DNA of 64,000 nucleotides from Panicum virgatum. Lineage: Eukaryota; Streptophyta; Magnoliopsida; Poales; Poaceae. Under the pieces are notes generated by a model. The model was not told the origin of the DNA and did no database searches. It worked only from the letters and a program-made list of their open reading frames with translations. This document shows, piece by piece, positions 43,561-54,782 of this stretch (position 1 is the stretch's first letter; each line of letters begins with the position of its first letter). The stretch covers positions 34,245,954 to 34,309,953 of the forward strand of contig NC_053139.1 in assembly GCF_016808335.1 (NCBI RefSeq). Direction: 5' to 3'. A program made the translations under genes and the position numbers.

Positions 43561-44748
43561 ATGGAATACCTTCGGGGAAACAATGAACTGGCAAATGAGA
43601 GAGAAGAGAAAAAAATGTTCAAAAGAGCAAGGGGCTACATATTCTCCGAAGGTGAGCTGTTCAAGTCAGGCGTCACCAGCCCATGGATGAAGTGCATCTC
43701 CACAGCCGAAGGCATCGAGCTCCTAAAGGAAGTACATTCCGGGTTCTGTGGATCCCACATTGGCTTCAGACAACTCGTCTCCAAAGCCTTCAGGCAAGGA
43801 TGTTTCTGGCCCACGGCGCTAAAGGACGCCCAGCACATAGTCAAGACAGGCCAAGCATGCCAAATGATGGGCCCGAAGTCCTCAAAACCTTCGGAGCCAA
43901 CCCAGCTAATACCTCCGACCTGGCCCCTGCAAAGATGGGGAATTGATCTCGTTAGACCCTTACCCACCGCTCAAGGCAATTACAAGTACGCAGTAGTTGC
44001 TATCGATTACTTCACAAAGTGGATCGAAGGCAAGCCCCTAATCAACATCACATCAGAAACAATTAGAAAATTTTTCTGGCAGAACATCATCTGCAGGTTT
44101 GGGGTCCCACGGGAAATTACCGTCAATAATGGCAAACAGTTTGATTCACAACTCTTCAGAGAGTTCTGTCACAGTGTAGGCACAAAGGCAATCTTTGCTT
44201 CGGTTTACCACCCGCAATCAAATGGGGCCGTCGAAATAGCCAACAACATTATCTTCGGCAGCATCAAAAAATGCCTGTTTGATTAGGCGGATGAACTACC
44301 AAAGGTCATCTAGTCCCACAACACTTCAGAATTAAGAACAACGAAGTTCACACCATTCAGGCTACTCTATGGTGCCGAAGCAATGACACCAGAGGAGTTT
44401 AAAAACCGAAGCCTAAGGGTGACTCACCAAGTTGAGGCCATACCATCGATCGACAAGGATCTTATGGAACTAGATATCCTTCAAACTTCGGAGAACCTTG
44501 TGAAGTATCAACACGAAACCACAAAGTGGAGAGACAAAAAGGTCGTGAAAAAAAACATCACAGTCGGGGACTAGGTCCTAAAAAGAAAGCCAAATGCCAA
44601 AACCTCCGGCAAGCTCCACTCAAAATGGGAAGGGCCATTCCTAGTAATCAAGAGCAACAGACCAGGGTCATATCACCTGTCCGACGCCGAAGACAATGAG
44701 CTGCAGCATCCTTGGAATGCGGACAGCCTTAAAAAGTACTACATATAA
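43561..44748 (+). pseudogene. Integrase of Grande-like element, active site altered
   Basis: The frame 43561-44286, continuing in the same frame to 44748 through three TAG codons, spans an N-terminal segment in which the HHCC zinc site is only partly seen (QACQMMG). The catalytic core follows: VAIDYFTKWIEGKP has the first acidic residue, but the second position reads VNNGKQFD with Asn (codon 44125-44127) where the family has Asp. The third region (AVEIANN) follows. The C-terminal LKRKPNAKTSGKLHSKWEGP block and the final stop near 44748 complete the family pattern. Catalytically dead as written. Confidence 0.85.
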
Positions 44749-45050
44749 ACATGTAAAAAGGCCGCATCGTGAAACTATAAGCGATTGCGGACCTTCGCAG
44801 ATATTTTCAGTTCTTTTTACATTGTAAAAGGGCCGTACTCTTTTCCTCACAGGGGGAAAATCCACACCGGAGGTGAGGTTTTTGACGAGGCGGACCCATT
44901 GTAAACTCTCTCAATGCAATGAATTTCCCCCGAACAAAGTGTCACCTTCGCCTGAGCAGCCCAAATGGCAAGCTTCGGCCAGCATCTACATGCTACATAA
45001 AACAGTAAGTTAGCAAAGTATGCAGAATCCGCAAACTTTGCATACTTATC

Positions 45051-45806
45051 AAACGAACGCCAAGGGGCTTCGACCTTTCAGAAGGTCCGAACCAAAAAAC
45101 CTTCGGCACAAAGGGCACAATAAGTGCAAAACGAACGCCAAGGGGCTTCGACCTTTCAAAAGGTCCGAACCAAAAACCTTCGGCACGAAAGGCACAATAA
45201 GTGCAAAATGAACGCCAAAGGGCTTCGACCTTTCAGAAGGTCCGAACCAAAAAAACATTCGGCACAAAGGGCACAATAAGTGCAAAACGAACGCCAAGGG
45301 GCTTCGACCTTTCAGAAGGTCCGAACCAAAAAAACATTCGGCACAAAGGGCACAATAAGTGCAAAACGAACGCCAAGGGGCTTCGACCTTTCAAAAGGTC
45401 CGAACCAAAAACCTTCGGCACAAAAGGCACAATAAGTGCAAAACGAACGCCAAGGGGCTTCGACCTTTCAAAAGGTCCGAACCAAAAAACCTTCGGCACA
45501 AAAAACACAATAAGTGCAAAACGAACGCCAAGGGCCTTCGACCTTTCAAAAGGTCCGAACCAAAAACCTTCGGCACAAAAAGCACAATAAGTGCAAAATG
45601 AACACCAAGGGGCTTCGACCTTTCAAAAGGTCCGAACAAAAAACCTTCGGCACAAAAGGCACAATAAGTGCAAAACGAACACCAAGGGGCTTCAACCTTC
45701 CAAAAGGTCCGAACCAAAAAAATCTTCGGCACAAAAGGCACAATAAGTACAAAAAGAACGCCAAAGGGCCTCGACCTTTCAAAAGGTCCGAACCAAAAAT
45801 AACCTC
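45051..45806. repeat. 78-base tandem array, about 10 copies
   Basis: Ten near-identical units contain CGAACGCCAAGGGGCTTCGAC, then CCTTTCAAAAGGTCCGAACC, then CTTCGGCACAAAAGGCAC. Each unit holds a small palindrome GACCTTTCAAAAGGTC. The array lies between pol and the antisense gene. Open frames on both strands across it arise because 78 is a multiple of three. Confidence 0.95.
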
Positions 45807-46378
45807 GGAAGAATCGAAAGATGGATGCCAGAAAGGGGGGGGAGACGTTTTTCCATCTAAACCCTCGGCACCCATCATTCGATCTACCCGAAACAAAAAG
45901 AACAAAACCCCTCGAAGACAATAGCGTGCAAGAAGGGGGGGACGTTTTTCCCCAAAATAAAAAATTTCCGCGCGTTGCCTCGTCGGTAAAAAAAATTATC
46001 TATTGAGGTTCCACAAAGAAAGAAACCCCCTTTTTTCATAAACTGCCTCCGGGCGACGACTGGTTAGGAAGGGGGGAGACGTTTTTCCAAGAAACACAAC
46101 CCTAACGAGCGTCGCCTCGGATGACAACAACTTACTTCTCGAAGGACACTTCCGGCATTCAACAAAAGCCGACCAAACTTTACCGAAGGGAACTTGCCCC
46201 TGCAAAAAGCAATCTTCGAAAAGATCCCCTGGGACAACACGCTGGTAAGGGGGGAGACGTTTTTCTCCAAAAACAAAACCCCCGTGTGTCGCCCAGTCCT
46301 ACATTACCTAACAAACCTCCGGGAGGAATATACCAGAAAGGGGGGAGACGCTTTTCTTAAGACCCCTCGCACATCCCA

Positions 46379-46800
46379 CAACAAGGCACCTCGAAGGATA
46401 CACAAAACACAGCACCTCGAAGGATGCACATACTAAGGCACCTCGACGGATGCACATAACAGAGCAACCTGAAGGATGCACACAACAAGGCACCTCGAAG
46501 GATGCACAAAACACAGCACTTCGAAGGATGCACATAACAAGGCACCTCGATGGATGCACATATCAGAGCAATCCAAAGGATGCACACAACAAGGCACCTC
46601 GAAGAATGCACAAAACACAGCACCTCGAAGGATGCACATAACAAGGCACCTCGATGGATGCACATATCAAAACACCCCGAAGTATGCACATGCGTAAAAG
46701 CACCCCGAAGGATGCATTCAAAAAGTCATCTCGAAGGATGCTCGCAGAAAGGCATCTCGAAGGATGCACACAGAGAGGAAGCCCGAAGGATGCGCAATAA
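46379..46800. repeat. 27-base tandem array
   Basis: About 15 imperfect units of roughly 27 bases follow the pattern CACCTCGAAGGATGCACATAACAAGG. They lie downstream of the 78-base array within the same retrotransposon. The period keeps frames open on both strands, giving spurious Cys/His-rich open frames. Confidence 0.9.
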
Positions 46801-47242
46801 GAAGCCCCAGGAAAGGCAATCGCGAGAATAACATACACGTCGAGAAGCGTCGCGAAGGACACATTCGGACGAAAAAGCAAAAGAGATTACAATGAATTAC
46901 GACCGGACCAGCATAAGTATTCTGCAACGCTGCATCCGGGACGAGCAAGGCTGAAAGTCTCCCAGCACATCAATACCTTAGCGTTGTTCGCGTCCTGCAG
47001 CATGGGAATATTTACAAACAAATTCAAAATCCGCCAAAACAAATCCCTATAAGCTAATCTTTTGACCTGAGCCCTCGGCGATCCGTACGCGTCGCGTCCC
47101 GAAGGAGACTTGCTGGCCTCGGGCATCCCACCGACCCACGAAGGTTGATCAGGATTTAATTCCTGCACAAATAACAAAGTTTTACCACAAGAAAGAAAAA
47201 AACCAAAAAACACAGAGCCAGCTGAAAGAAAGCTTACCCCTG

Positions 47243-48618
47243 TCACAGCAGCCGTGAGGGTCCGAACAGCGACCTTACCCGAAGGTTCCCAGAAACACTC
47301 GAAGTATGCAATCTTGACATCCTGTATCTTGTTAACCTCTTCGGACAAACCCTCGTAGGGGACGTACTGAAAGCCCCTTCGAGCTTAGAGAGGTCGACGG
47401 CGCCGGCGCGGAGAAGGTTCCCTACAAGCCCCTCGAAGGAGACAGACGCCGCGTTATCATTCGCAATGCTCATCACCTCCCCGAGCCCCTCAAACTCCGA
47501 CAGCAACCAGTCCAGAAGCTGAAAGATAACCTGAGAACCCTCGGCTGGCTCAGGCAAGGGCAGAGGCTCTGCCTCGAGAGCAGCAAGAGCCTTCTTGTAC
47601 TCTTGGTACACTCCCTCGGCTCGCAAAGCAACCTCAGCAAAGACTTGCTCAAGCTCACCCACTTTAGCATGGACCTTCTCCAATTCAGTGATCCTTCCCT
47701 TAAGGGCAGCCTTCTCGTTCGCGTCCCTTTCCACAGTCTTCTGAAGGCTCTCTAGAACCTTTTCATTGTCCGAAGCAGTTGTCTCTAGCTTCGAACACTT
47801 GGCCTTCATTTGCTTATTTTCGTCCTTTAGAGCGAGAATCTCCGCCTCAACCCGCCGCAGATTGTCCGCCAGACTCAATCTCTCAGTGGCGCTCTTGACC
47901 CGAAGGTCCGCATCCGCCTTGGCCTTCTGCATCAAAATACGGCTGGCCAGGGCAAGCTTCTTGCTCAAGTCAGCAACGATGAAGGCAGCATCAGAGGTGG
48001 ATGTTTCTGCCATGGCTGCATTAAACTCTGAATCAAACACAAAATCACCTTTGGGGACACCAAAAATTGAACAAAAGCTAAACGCAATCAGGCCCCGCCT
48101 TACCCTTTTCAGGGGGGAGATCCCGGTCGTGCCAGGCCCGTGCATCACGGCCAAAAGCTGCTGCATCAACGCAGACACAACTGCAAAGACAACAAAAGGG
48201 GGCCCTCAGGTCACAAACAAACCAAGTGCCCACGCAAAACAAAGTAACGAAGCTTACCAGGTTCGTCGAAGTTCAACCCCTCCAGCATCTCCAGCTCTTT
48301 GTCCGCAGGTGGAGCCGAGGATCCACCCGGGATATCCCCGCCCCTAAGAGAGAGCAGTGTCTCACTAACCAAAACCCCCCTCCTCAATGCCAACCGAAGA
48401 GGTAGGAATGGCGACCGCCGACACCGGAGTAGGAGCCATCGGAGCACCGGCCGCAGCCCGGTGGGTCTCGGCTCAGGCGGCTTCGGAAGGTCCGAAGGCT
48501 TGGCACCAATCTTAACGAGACTCTGAATCCTCCGGCATTTTGTTATACCTTCGGGGGGACAATAAAGCTTAATCAGTGCCCTCGCCACCTCAACCCGACG
48601 GCCGAAACCAAAAAGCAT
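47243..48618 (-). pseudogene. Antisense ORF of Grande-like element, C-terminal coiled-coil part
   Basis: The minus-strand frame 48178-47243 encodes 311 residues with a long predicted coiled coil (heptad-like LADNLRRVEAEILALKDE..., LEKVHAKVGELEQVFAEV). A separate frame at 48618-48211 covers the preceding Pro/Arg-rich part. The function is unknown. Proteins of this pattern are annotated in grass genomes as putative gypsy-type transposon proteins. The frame lies opposite to pol and to both LTRs. Confidence 0.65.
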
Positions 48619-48839
48619 GGTCTCGTACTCATCGCTAAGATCATAACGGGATCTAAAAAGCCTCCCTTCGGGAAACTACAATCTCCCCGCCCACCGTCCC
48701 CATGAGCTCTTCCATAAAGGAGGGCGTACCACTATCTCCCAAAGAAACCTCCTCGTCCCGCGCCTTCCTCTTAGCGCTCTCGGCCCTCGCAACCGAAGCC
48801 TTCGAGCTCGAAGGCTTCCTCTCCCTCCCGCAACCACGA

Positions 48840-48859
48840 CCCCCCCCCCCCCCCCCCCC
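48840..48859. repeat. C20 homopolymer
   Basis: A run of about 20 C encodes polyglycine in the antisense gene. It is prone to slippage and sequencing error. Confidence 0.9.
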
Positions 48860-49590
48860 GCCACCTTCGCCCGAAGTCCCAGCCTCCTCTTTCTTAGCCT
48901 TGCCCTTGGACTTCTTCGACACCACCTCGGAGCCAACATTGCCCGGAGGCATCATCCTCGGAACTGCACCCGCAGGCACCGGCCAAAGGCCGTACTCCAT
49001 GCCCATCTCCACCAAGCATTTGTTCAAACAAAGATTCCTCTTGCAAACCTCGACCAAGGAAAGATATTCCTTCCTGTTCCAAGGCCCCAAGATGTCCAAG
49101 GCCTCCTGCTCCAGCTCGGCAACAATCACCTCGTCACTATAACCTTCGGGTTTCCGAAGACCGAAAACTAGAGAGGTCAAGTCATACGCCATCCCAGAAA
49201 AACACTTCCGCTCGAACCCTCGAGAAGCCCAACCAGCGGACAAAGGCCAAATCCCCGCAGCCAAAAACTCTTCCACCATGTCTCTGCCCCCGCAAACTTG
49301 ATAGGCCGTCATAAAAGCTTCCACACATGGTTTAAAGCCTGGCGCACGCTTGTTGTACGAAGGCTGATAAGTGTGATCGAACGGCTTGATATCCGAAGCT
49401 AACAGATACTTCTCCTCATTCGAACCCTTGGGATCCGAAAACCGATTTTGGCATAAAACCAGAACCCCAGCCAGTTCCCCTCCCATTTGTTTTTCTGGGC
49501 TGCGGCAAGCACAACCTTCGTCAAGTCTGTCTTCTTGTTGGACTTGCGAGGGACGAAGGTGCAACACCCATTCTGCACCTCACTCTCTTC

Positions 49591-49591
<1 letters not shown>

Positions 49592-49638
<47 letters not shown>
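49592..49638. repeat. (ATC)n microsatellite in antisense gene
   Basis: About 15 units of ATC on + give a polyaspartate run on the minus-strand frame and polyhistidine on +. Confidence 0.95.
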
Positions 49639-49640
<2 letters not shown>

Positions 49641-50590
49641 TAAAAACCTTCCGAAGCTGACAGTGCAACTGAAACAGCCTACAAAAGGCATCAACGGACA
49701 CCCCACCTCTGAACGTCCTCGCAACCCATAAAAATTTTGACAACGCTAGTGAAGCTTCACGTTGAATGGCTCCAGTAGCTTTGGAACTACAGGATCCATC
49801 GAAATGCGCAACCCAGCGGTAAAAAAATCCTTAAAAACAACCACCTCTCCAGTCTGAGGCATCGGGAAAACCTCCGGGCCAGGAGGGCGACACACCCCCT
49901 CGGGAAAATATCCTTTCGAAACATAGAAATTGATCGTAATCTGAGAGACGACAGATGGCTCGAAGAGTAAGGTCTTACGCTTCTCAGGACCCATCGGGTC
50001 GGAAACACTCGCTGAAACCCCCGACAGACTTCCGCTGGCCTGTTCTTGTTGGACTGCCAGACGCGAAGCCTCGGATCCTTCGGGGTGTTCAATGGGATCA
50101 GAGTCTGCGTGAAGAACCGCCCTCTTAATAAATGCCATATCTACATAAAAACGAAGAAAGACAAATTAGAAAAAAGGAATCAAACGAACCTTCGATCCAC
50201 CTCACCGTTTGCTTAGTGCGAGCCACGAACCGCTATTCTACTTACACCGAGAAAAATGAGCAGCTTGATCACGCACGAAGCGGAACCTTCGGAAGAAGCG
50301 CTTTATAGCAAAAAGCGTCGAAGGTAAGCAAAGCTCAAGAGGGCACAGGTTTTACCCCCCCACCCCTCCGCTTATATAGGTGGGGGAAAGCTGTACCAAT
50401 AGTAAAATCGAGGAGTCGGCCGTCCAAGCGTTGCAATCGGAGCCTGACACGTGCACAACCAAAACCGACCGTTGCAGCCGACAGTTTGGGAGACGTTTTT
50501 TCCTCGGGAGCTTCCCGAAGGTTACGCGCAATTTTCTTCTTCAACGCGGGTTCGAACCGTCGGCTTCGGACCTCGCCCTCGAGGGGCTAC

Positions 50591-51354
50591 TGTTGGGGAT
50601 TGGACCTTCGGATAGGCTCCCACCCTCGGAAATGCTCCCTAACTCGTTTGCAGGGCTCCAACGAAGGAAGGCGAGCATACCCAAAGGGCGACGGTCGCTC
50701 CTGAGATCGCCCAGGCCAGGGAGCTCACCTTCGGGTGGCCGAATGTGACGAATGGTCACTTAGAAGCACAAGCTTAAAGACCAAGACCTGCGATAAACGA
50801 AGGATCCCACCTTCGGGTGGCCGAAGGTGACGAATGGTCACTCAGAAGCACAAGCTTAAAGATCAAGACCAGAGATAAACGAAGGATCCCACCTTCGGGT
50901 GGCCGAAGATGACGAATGGTCACTCAGAAGCACAAGCTCAAAGATCAGGACCTTCGGGACCAAGGGGATCGCCTTCGAGAACGAAGGCGACGGCTGATCG
51001 CTCGATGACGGAACCTTCAGGGCCGTGACCTCCGAAGTATCCCGAAGGACGCGAAGACCTTCGTCGGGTGTAGGCGTGCGTGTAAAACGTGAATACGTGA
51101 AAATGTCGGATTTATATATCTCTCACCTTGTAATTTTACCTCGAAACCGGCTGTAAGTGAGCTGTAAATGAGTTGGAAGGGGGTAATTTAGGAAAACCCG
51201 GCTGAGGGCTAGGGGTATAAATAGTTCCCTCTCTCCACAGTGTAGAGGGTTGAATTTTCTAATTATTACTGGAGAATTAAGTGTCTACTTTCATTGTCAT
51301 TTTCATACTGTTCATGCTCCCTGTTTGGGCATCTAAGAAGCTAAGATCCCAACA
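50591..51354 (+). repeat. Right LTR of Grande-like element (764 bases)
   Basis: Same ends as the left LTR. It is preceded by a purine-rich GAGGGGCTAC in the polypurine-tract position. It has three internal 82-base units against two in the left LTR, which accounts for the length difference. It is followed by ATGGG (51355-51359). Confidence 0.95.
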
Positions 51355-51359
51355 ATGGG

Positions 51360-53363
51360 ATTCTTCAGTTGTTGTGCACCCCATACAACCAAACTTCAAT
51401 GTCACATACTCCACGCTCCACGGTTTGCAATTACATTCTCAAAACAAGAGGAAAACAGAAAAAAAAAGGTTTGCCAGTACCTCAGTCAGTGACGAATTTG
51501 AAGCCAGCCATCCAAATCAAAGTGACAGCTAGCTATTGAGGTGAACCTGCATTATACTTGAGCCATACTCCACTGAATTTCCCAGAAACCAACAGATATG
51601 CAAATATTGCTTTTCTAGGTACTTGTACCTAGCTGATCCTTGCTAGCTACAAGCATCTGCAATCCTGGATGAAACAACACACACCAGAAAAATGTTATGA
51701 CTTAATCTCCTTTATGGCGACTGCATTTCAGGATGTTTTATGCGTTTGAATGTATTTTGTGGGAGTACAGTAGAGGATAGAACGCACTTCTGTTGTGAAT
51801 TGGTGTAATATTTATTGGCCACCAGACATCTAGGGATCTATTATTAGATTGGAAAACAATTAGGGTTATCCATCCTGCATGTTCATCTTAATTATTTGCC
51901 ATTTGTAACTCTTAGTTGCAGGTTGTGATGATCAAATCACAGCTTGGAAAAGAAAGACAACTGCTGTTTTGATTGGCTTAAAACCATTGGCAGTAAAGAA
52001 GACTTCTGTATACTGAAACTAAGTTCCTGCTATAATGGATACATGCCTTACTACTAGTACTAGATTCAAGCTCCTGGGATAAATACTAATGTAGCATTGG
52101 TCTTCCTAACTTCAGGAAATCTTGGAGAACTAGAAAAACTGAATCAAGAGCTCTTTGCTTGCTGGTGCTTCATGAGGCCTGGAATGGAAGAAGCTTGACT
52201 GCAGTTCCTGATGGCTACAGGGTACTGTTGTGTGTTCTGTGTGTGTGCCGCGGGCATGCGCGCATGCTTGTGTTTTAGCTAGAATGAAGTGCTGCCTAGT
52301 CTCTCACTTAGCCAATTTATAGTGCAATAGCTTTAAACGTTGGAAAATAGAAACATACTTTGATCTTACATACTAGATACAACAAAGAATTGCGTGTGTC
52401 CGTTTCATGGGTATATGTAGTTACCTGTATTTTGACATGTGATTCTGTATTTGTACTTTGGTCTTATATTTGGCTAGTGATGCGATGAATGCGACCATCT
52501 AATTTTTTGCTTTCTTGGATGCGATTCTATTGTGGCGGGTCGTGCTGAGCTGGAATGTCTTGCTATGGACTGCAGGGCATGTAACACATTGAATGAGCTG
52601 TAATGTATGTAAATTGGTTGGGTCCACATGAAAACTAGTACTAGAATGTTTTAGGCACACAAAAAAAATTGGGCCTATTCCAAACGAAATAATGGGCAAG
52701 AAAAGGGCTGTCATCTGTAAAAGAAAATGGTCCTGCAACTGGGCTTGGCCCATAATAGATTGCTAGTACATGCACCCCTGTCCATACATGACATTGTCCA
52801 TAGATGTAGTTGGTTGTCGGCGATTTCGACCTCTTCTTTCGATCTGTTTGGCGACAAGATTCTGTTTCTTCAACCCTCTGTTTTGGTGGTGAAGGATTGC
52901 AAGCCTGTGTTGCTTGGGGTGTTCCCCCAGCTGATGTTCTTTCAGCGGTTGCTAGATCTCGTTGCAAGCAGCGACTGATTTTTGCGGTCTTCAAAGCCTT
53001 GTGTGGCGATGGCGTTTACATGTGTCTCTTTCCCTTACTACCTTTTCAGTTTGTTTTTCAAACTCCGGTGGACGACGAACAATCGGATGAAGAAGAAGAC
53101 CAGAGAACTCTTCGGTGTAATTTTATTTTCTTTATGTCGTCTTGTGCCAAGTTGTCCTTCTATTGTACTATCAATTGTTTTCTTTGATATGAATCAGATA
53201 TGAGACACCTTTACGATGTCTTACTAAAAAAATAATGATGTAAAACGCATTTCATAGATTTGTGACGAAAAAAGGATCATCGCAAAGTTTATGATGAAAA
53301 AAATGCATTTTTGTCGCAAAACACCTTCAACTACAGGGCACAGTTAACGAACAAATCAATAAT
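51360..53363. other. Unassigned region, possible LINE tail
   Basis: 51360-52780 is AT-rich with no recognised gene. 52790-53215 has the look of a plant LINE 3' end (mixed coding-like sequence, then a T-rich UTR ending near CTTACTAAAAAAATAATG), but no conserved motif is certain. Confidence 0.3.
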
Positions 53364-53598
53364 GTCCAATCATTTCGTTGGTGAAAAATTGTTGATTTTG
53401 GTACTGTAGCACATTTCATTGTTACTTGACAAATAATGTCTAATCATGGACTAATTAGGCTTAAAAGATTCATCTCGTGCTAATCAGTTAGACTACGTAA
53501 CTAGTTATTTTTTCAACTGTATTTAATGCTCCATGCATGTGTTCGAATATTTGATGTGACGGGTACTGTAGAAAATTTTTTGAGAACTAAACTGGGCC
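53364..53598. mobile_element. Tourist-like MITE, relative of 16958-17191
   Basis: This 235-base element has its right end GAGAACTAAACTGGGCC, the complement of the left end of the copy at 16958. The shared interior includes GTACTGTAGCACATTTC and TAATTAGGCTTAAAAGATTC. The left end is diverged and the target duplication is unclear. Confidence 0.65.
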
Positions 53599-54782
53599 AT
53601 ATATTGTCACAAAATTGACAAAATCTCCTGTTCCCATGACATACGACATAAATATGAAACCACTGAATGTCACTTGTGTTGTAGTATGAAAAGAATCCGC
53701 CGTGATTGCTTCATGGCATTACCTTTTTCAAGTTTCTGCTCTGACAGACCGGTATTATCACCAGTCCTAACGTCCTTCTCGGTCTGTCCCTTGATGCTTG
53801 CCTGGTTGAGATCATGGTCATCCACCACCTCCTGTCGTGCGGTGGATGCCCCAATATTGCAGTGCTGTCTTCCTGTGCGGCACCATCGTCGTCATTTTCC
53901 AGCGTGTTGCTGTCGTCGATCTCCCCCATCTTCCTTGCATCCCCTCGGCATCCCCTCCTTCGCTCTCCGGTTCCCGCAGTACCTACCTGGGATCCGCTCC
54001 GCTCGATCTCGCCGTTCCTTGTTAAACTGCATTGGTTGAGTGCTGGACTGTGGAAAGTTGATGCCTTCTACCATTTCGTCTTTGCTTTCTTTCTTTCTTT
54101 TTTTAAAATGCATGGCTTGTAATGGATATGGTCGATCTACGTGTAGTACCTGAAAGTTTTGGAGGGGCGGTGGTCATCCTTCATCAGATTTTTAATTAAA
54201 AAGGCTTAGTAGTAGTTGTTGTTGTATACTCCAATGAATACTACCCTAGAACTTTCCACTCCTTTTTCCTGATGATATTTGGTCAATTTTTGATGTATCA
54301 TACCATAGCGTTGTTTCTTAGTAAAGCAACCATTCTACATGTGAAGGTCGACTCTCCTTCATTCCGGTCTTTGCTTGAGGCGCACCCCTACTATCTCCAG
54401 ATCTCCTTCAACCTGGCGACCGCCGGCCACCGGCCACCGCCATGGCCGGAAACTGCAGTGCTCACGTGGAGAGCTTTCCCCTCCCACTTCATCGTTGTCA
54501 GCAAGAACGTCGCGCTGCGCCCTTTTCGGGAGTTGAGTGATTGGCCGTCCTTTTTGCAATATATAAATCAACATTTATGCTAAAGGGAAGTTTAATTTTT
54601 AGTATAAATAGAACTTTTTTAAAAAGATTATAAAAAGTAAGTAGAATCAGATTCAAGATAAAAGGAAAATTTAAGTAAGAAACGTGGATGAATACGTGTT
54701 ATTTTTTTATTGTAGATTGGACTTTTTGAGGGCATGACCAAGTGCTAAATATAAAGCATGCGACTGCAAACTCTTTACCCCA
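53599..54782. other. Unassigned region
   Basis: A mixed-composition stretch (53690-54080) has several short open frames without motifs, and a GC-rich patch lies at 54380-54545. Neither is assignable. The sequence CACTTGTGTTGTAGTATG at 53669 resembles a CACTA-type end, but no partner end was found. Confidence 0.3.

Larger units (their letters stand above)
48653..50138 (-). pseudogene. Antisense ORF of Grande-like element, N-terminal Transposase_28-like part
   Basis: Minus-strand frames 50138-49746, 49743-49399 and 49567-48653 join into one protein if two frameshifts (near 49745 and 49450) are discounted. Pieces seen: INFYVSKGYFPEGVCRPPG, LSKFLWVARTFRGGVSVDAF, a 15-residue Asp run from a CAT/ATC microsatellite, KWEGNWLGFWFYAK, a EEFLAAGIWPLSAGW block, then a Gly run from a C20 tract. 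This fits the putative gypsy type transposon family (Pfam Transposase_28, from memory). Its role in the element is not established. Confidence 0.65.
38495..51354 (+). mobile_element. Ty3/gypsy Tat-lineage (Grande-like) retrotransposon, nearly full length
   Basis: A 12.9-kb element has LTRs at 38495-39176 and 50591-51354 and matching 5-base target duplications. Internal plus-strand order is gag, protease, reverse transcriptase, RNase H and integrase (39213-44748). A 5.8-kb region follows that holds two tandem-repeat arrays and a minus-strand reading frame (50138-47243). A long extra 3' region with an antisense gene is a hallmark of Grande-type elements in the Tat lineage (from memory). Every polyprotein domain is broken by stops or frameshifts, so it is not autonomous, but its structure is complete. 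The sequence just inside the left LTR (CGGCGCCCACCGTT) occupies the primer-binding-site position. Confidence 0.93.

Noticed and set aside
45049..46880. Many open frames on both strands with repeated RPFKRSEPK, GCTHHIT or Cys-rich patterns
   Set aside because: They arise from the 78- and 27-base tandem arrays, whose periods are multiples of three.
50546..50560. GGTTCGAACC, resembling a tRNA B box
   Set aside because: No A box, acceptor stem or cloverleaf could be found around it. It lies in the 3' region of the retrotransposon.
53669..53687. CACTTGTGTTGTAGTATG as a CACTA transposon end
   Set aside because: No matching inverted end or 3-base target duplication was found in the neighbourhood.
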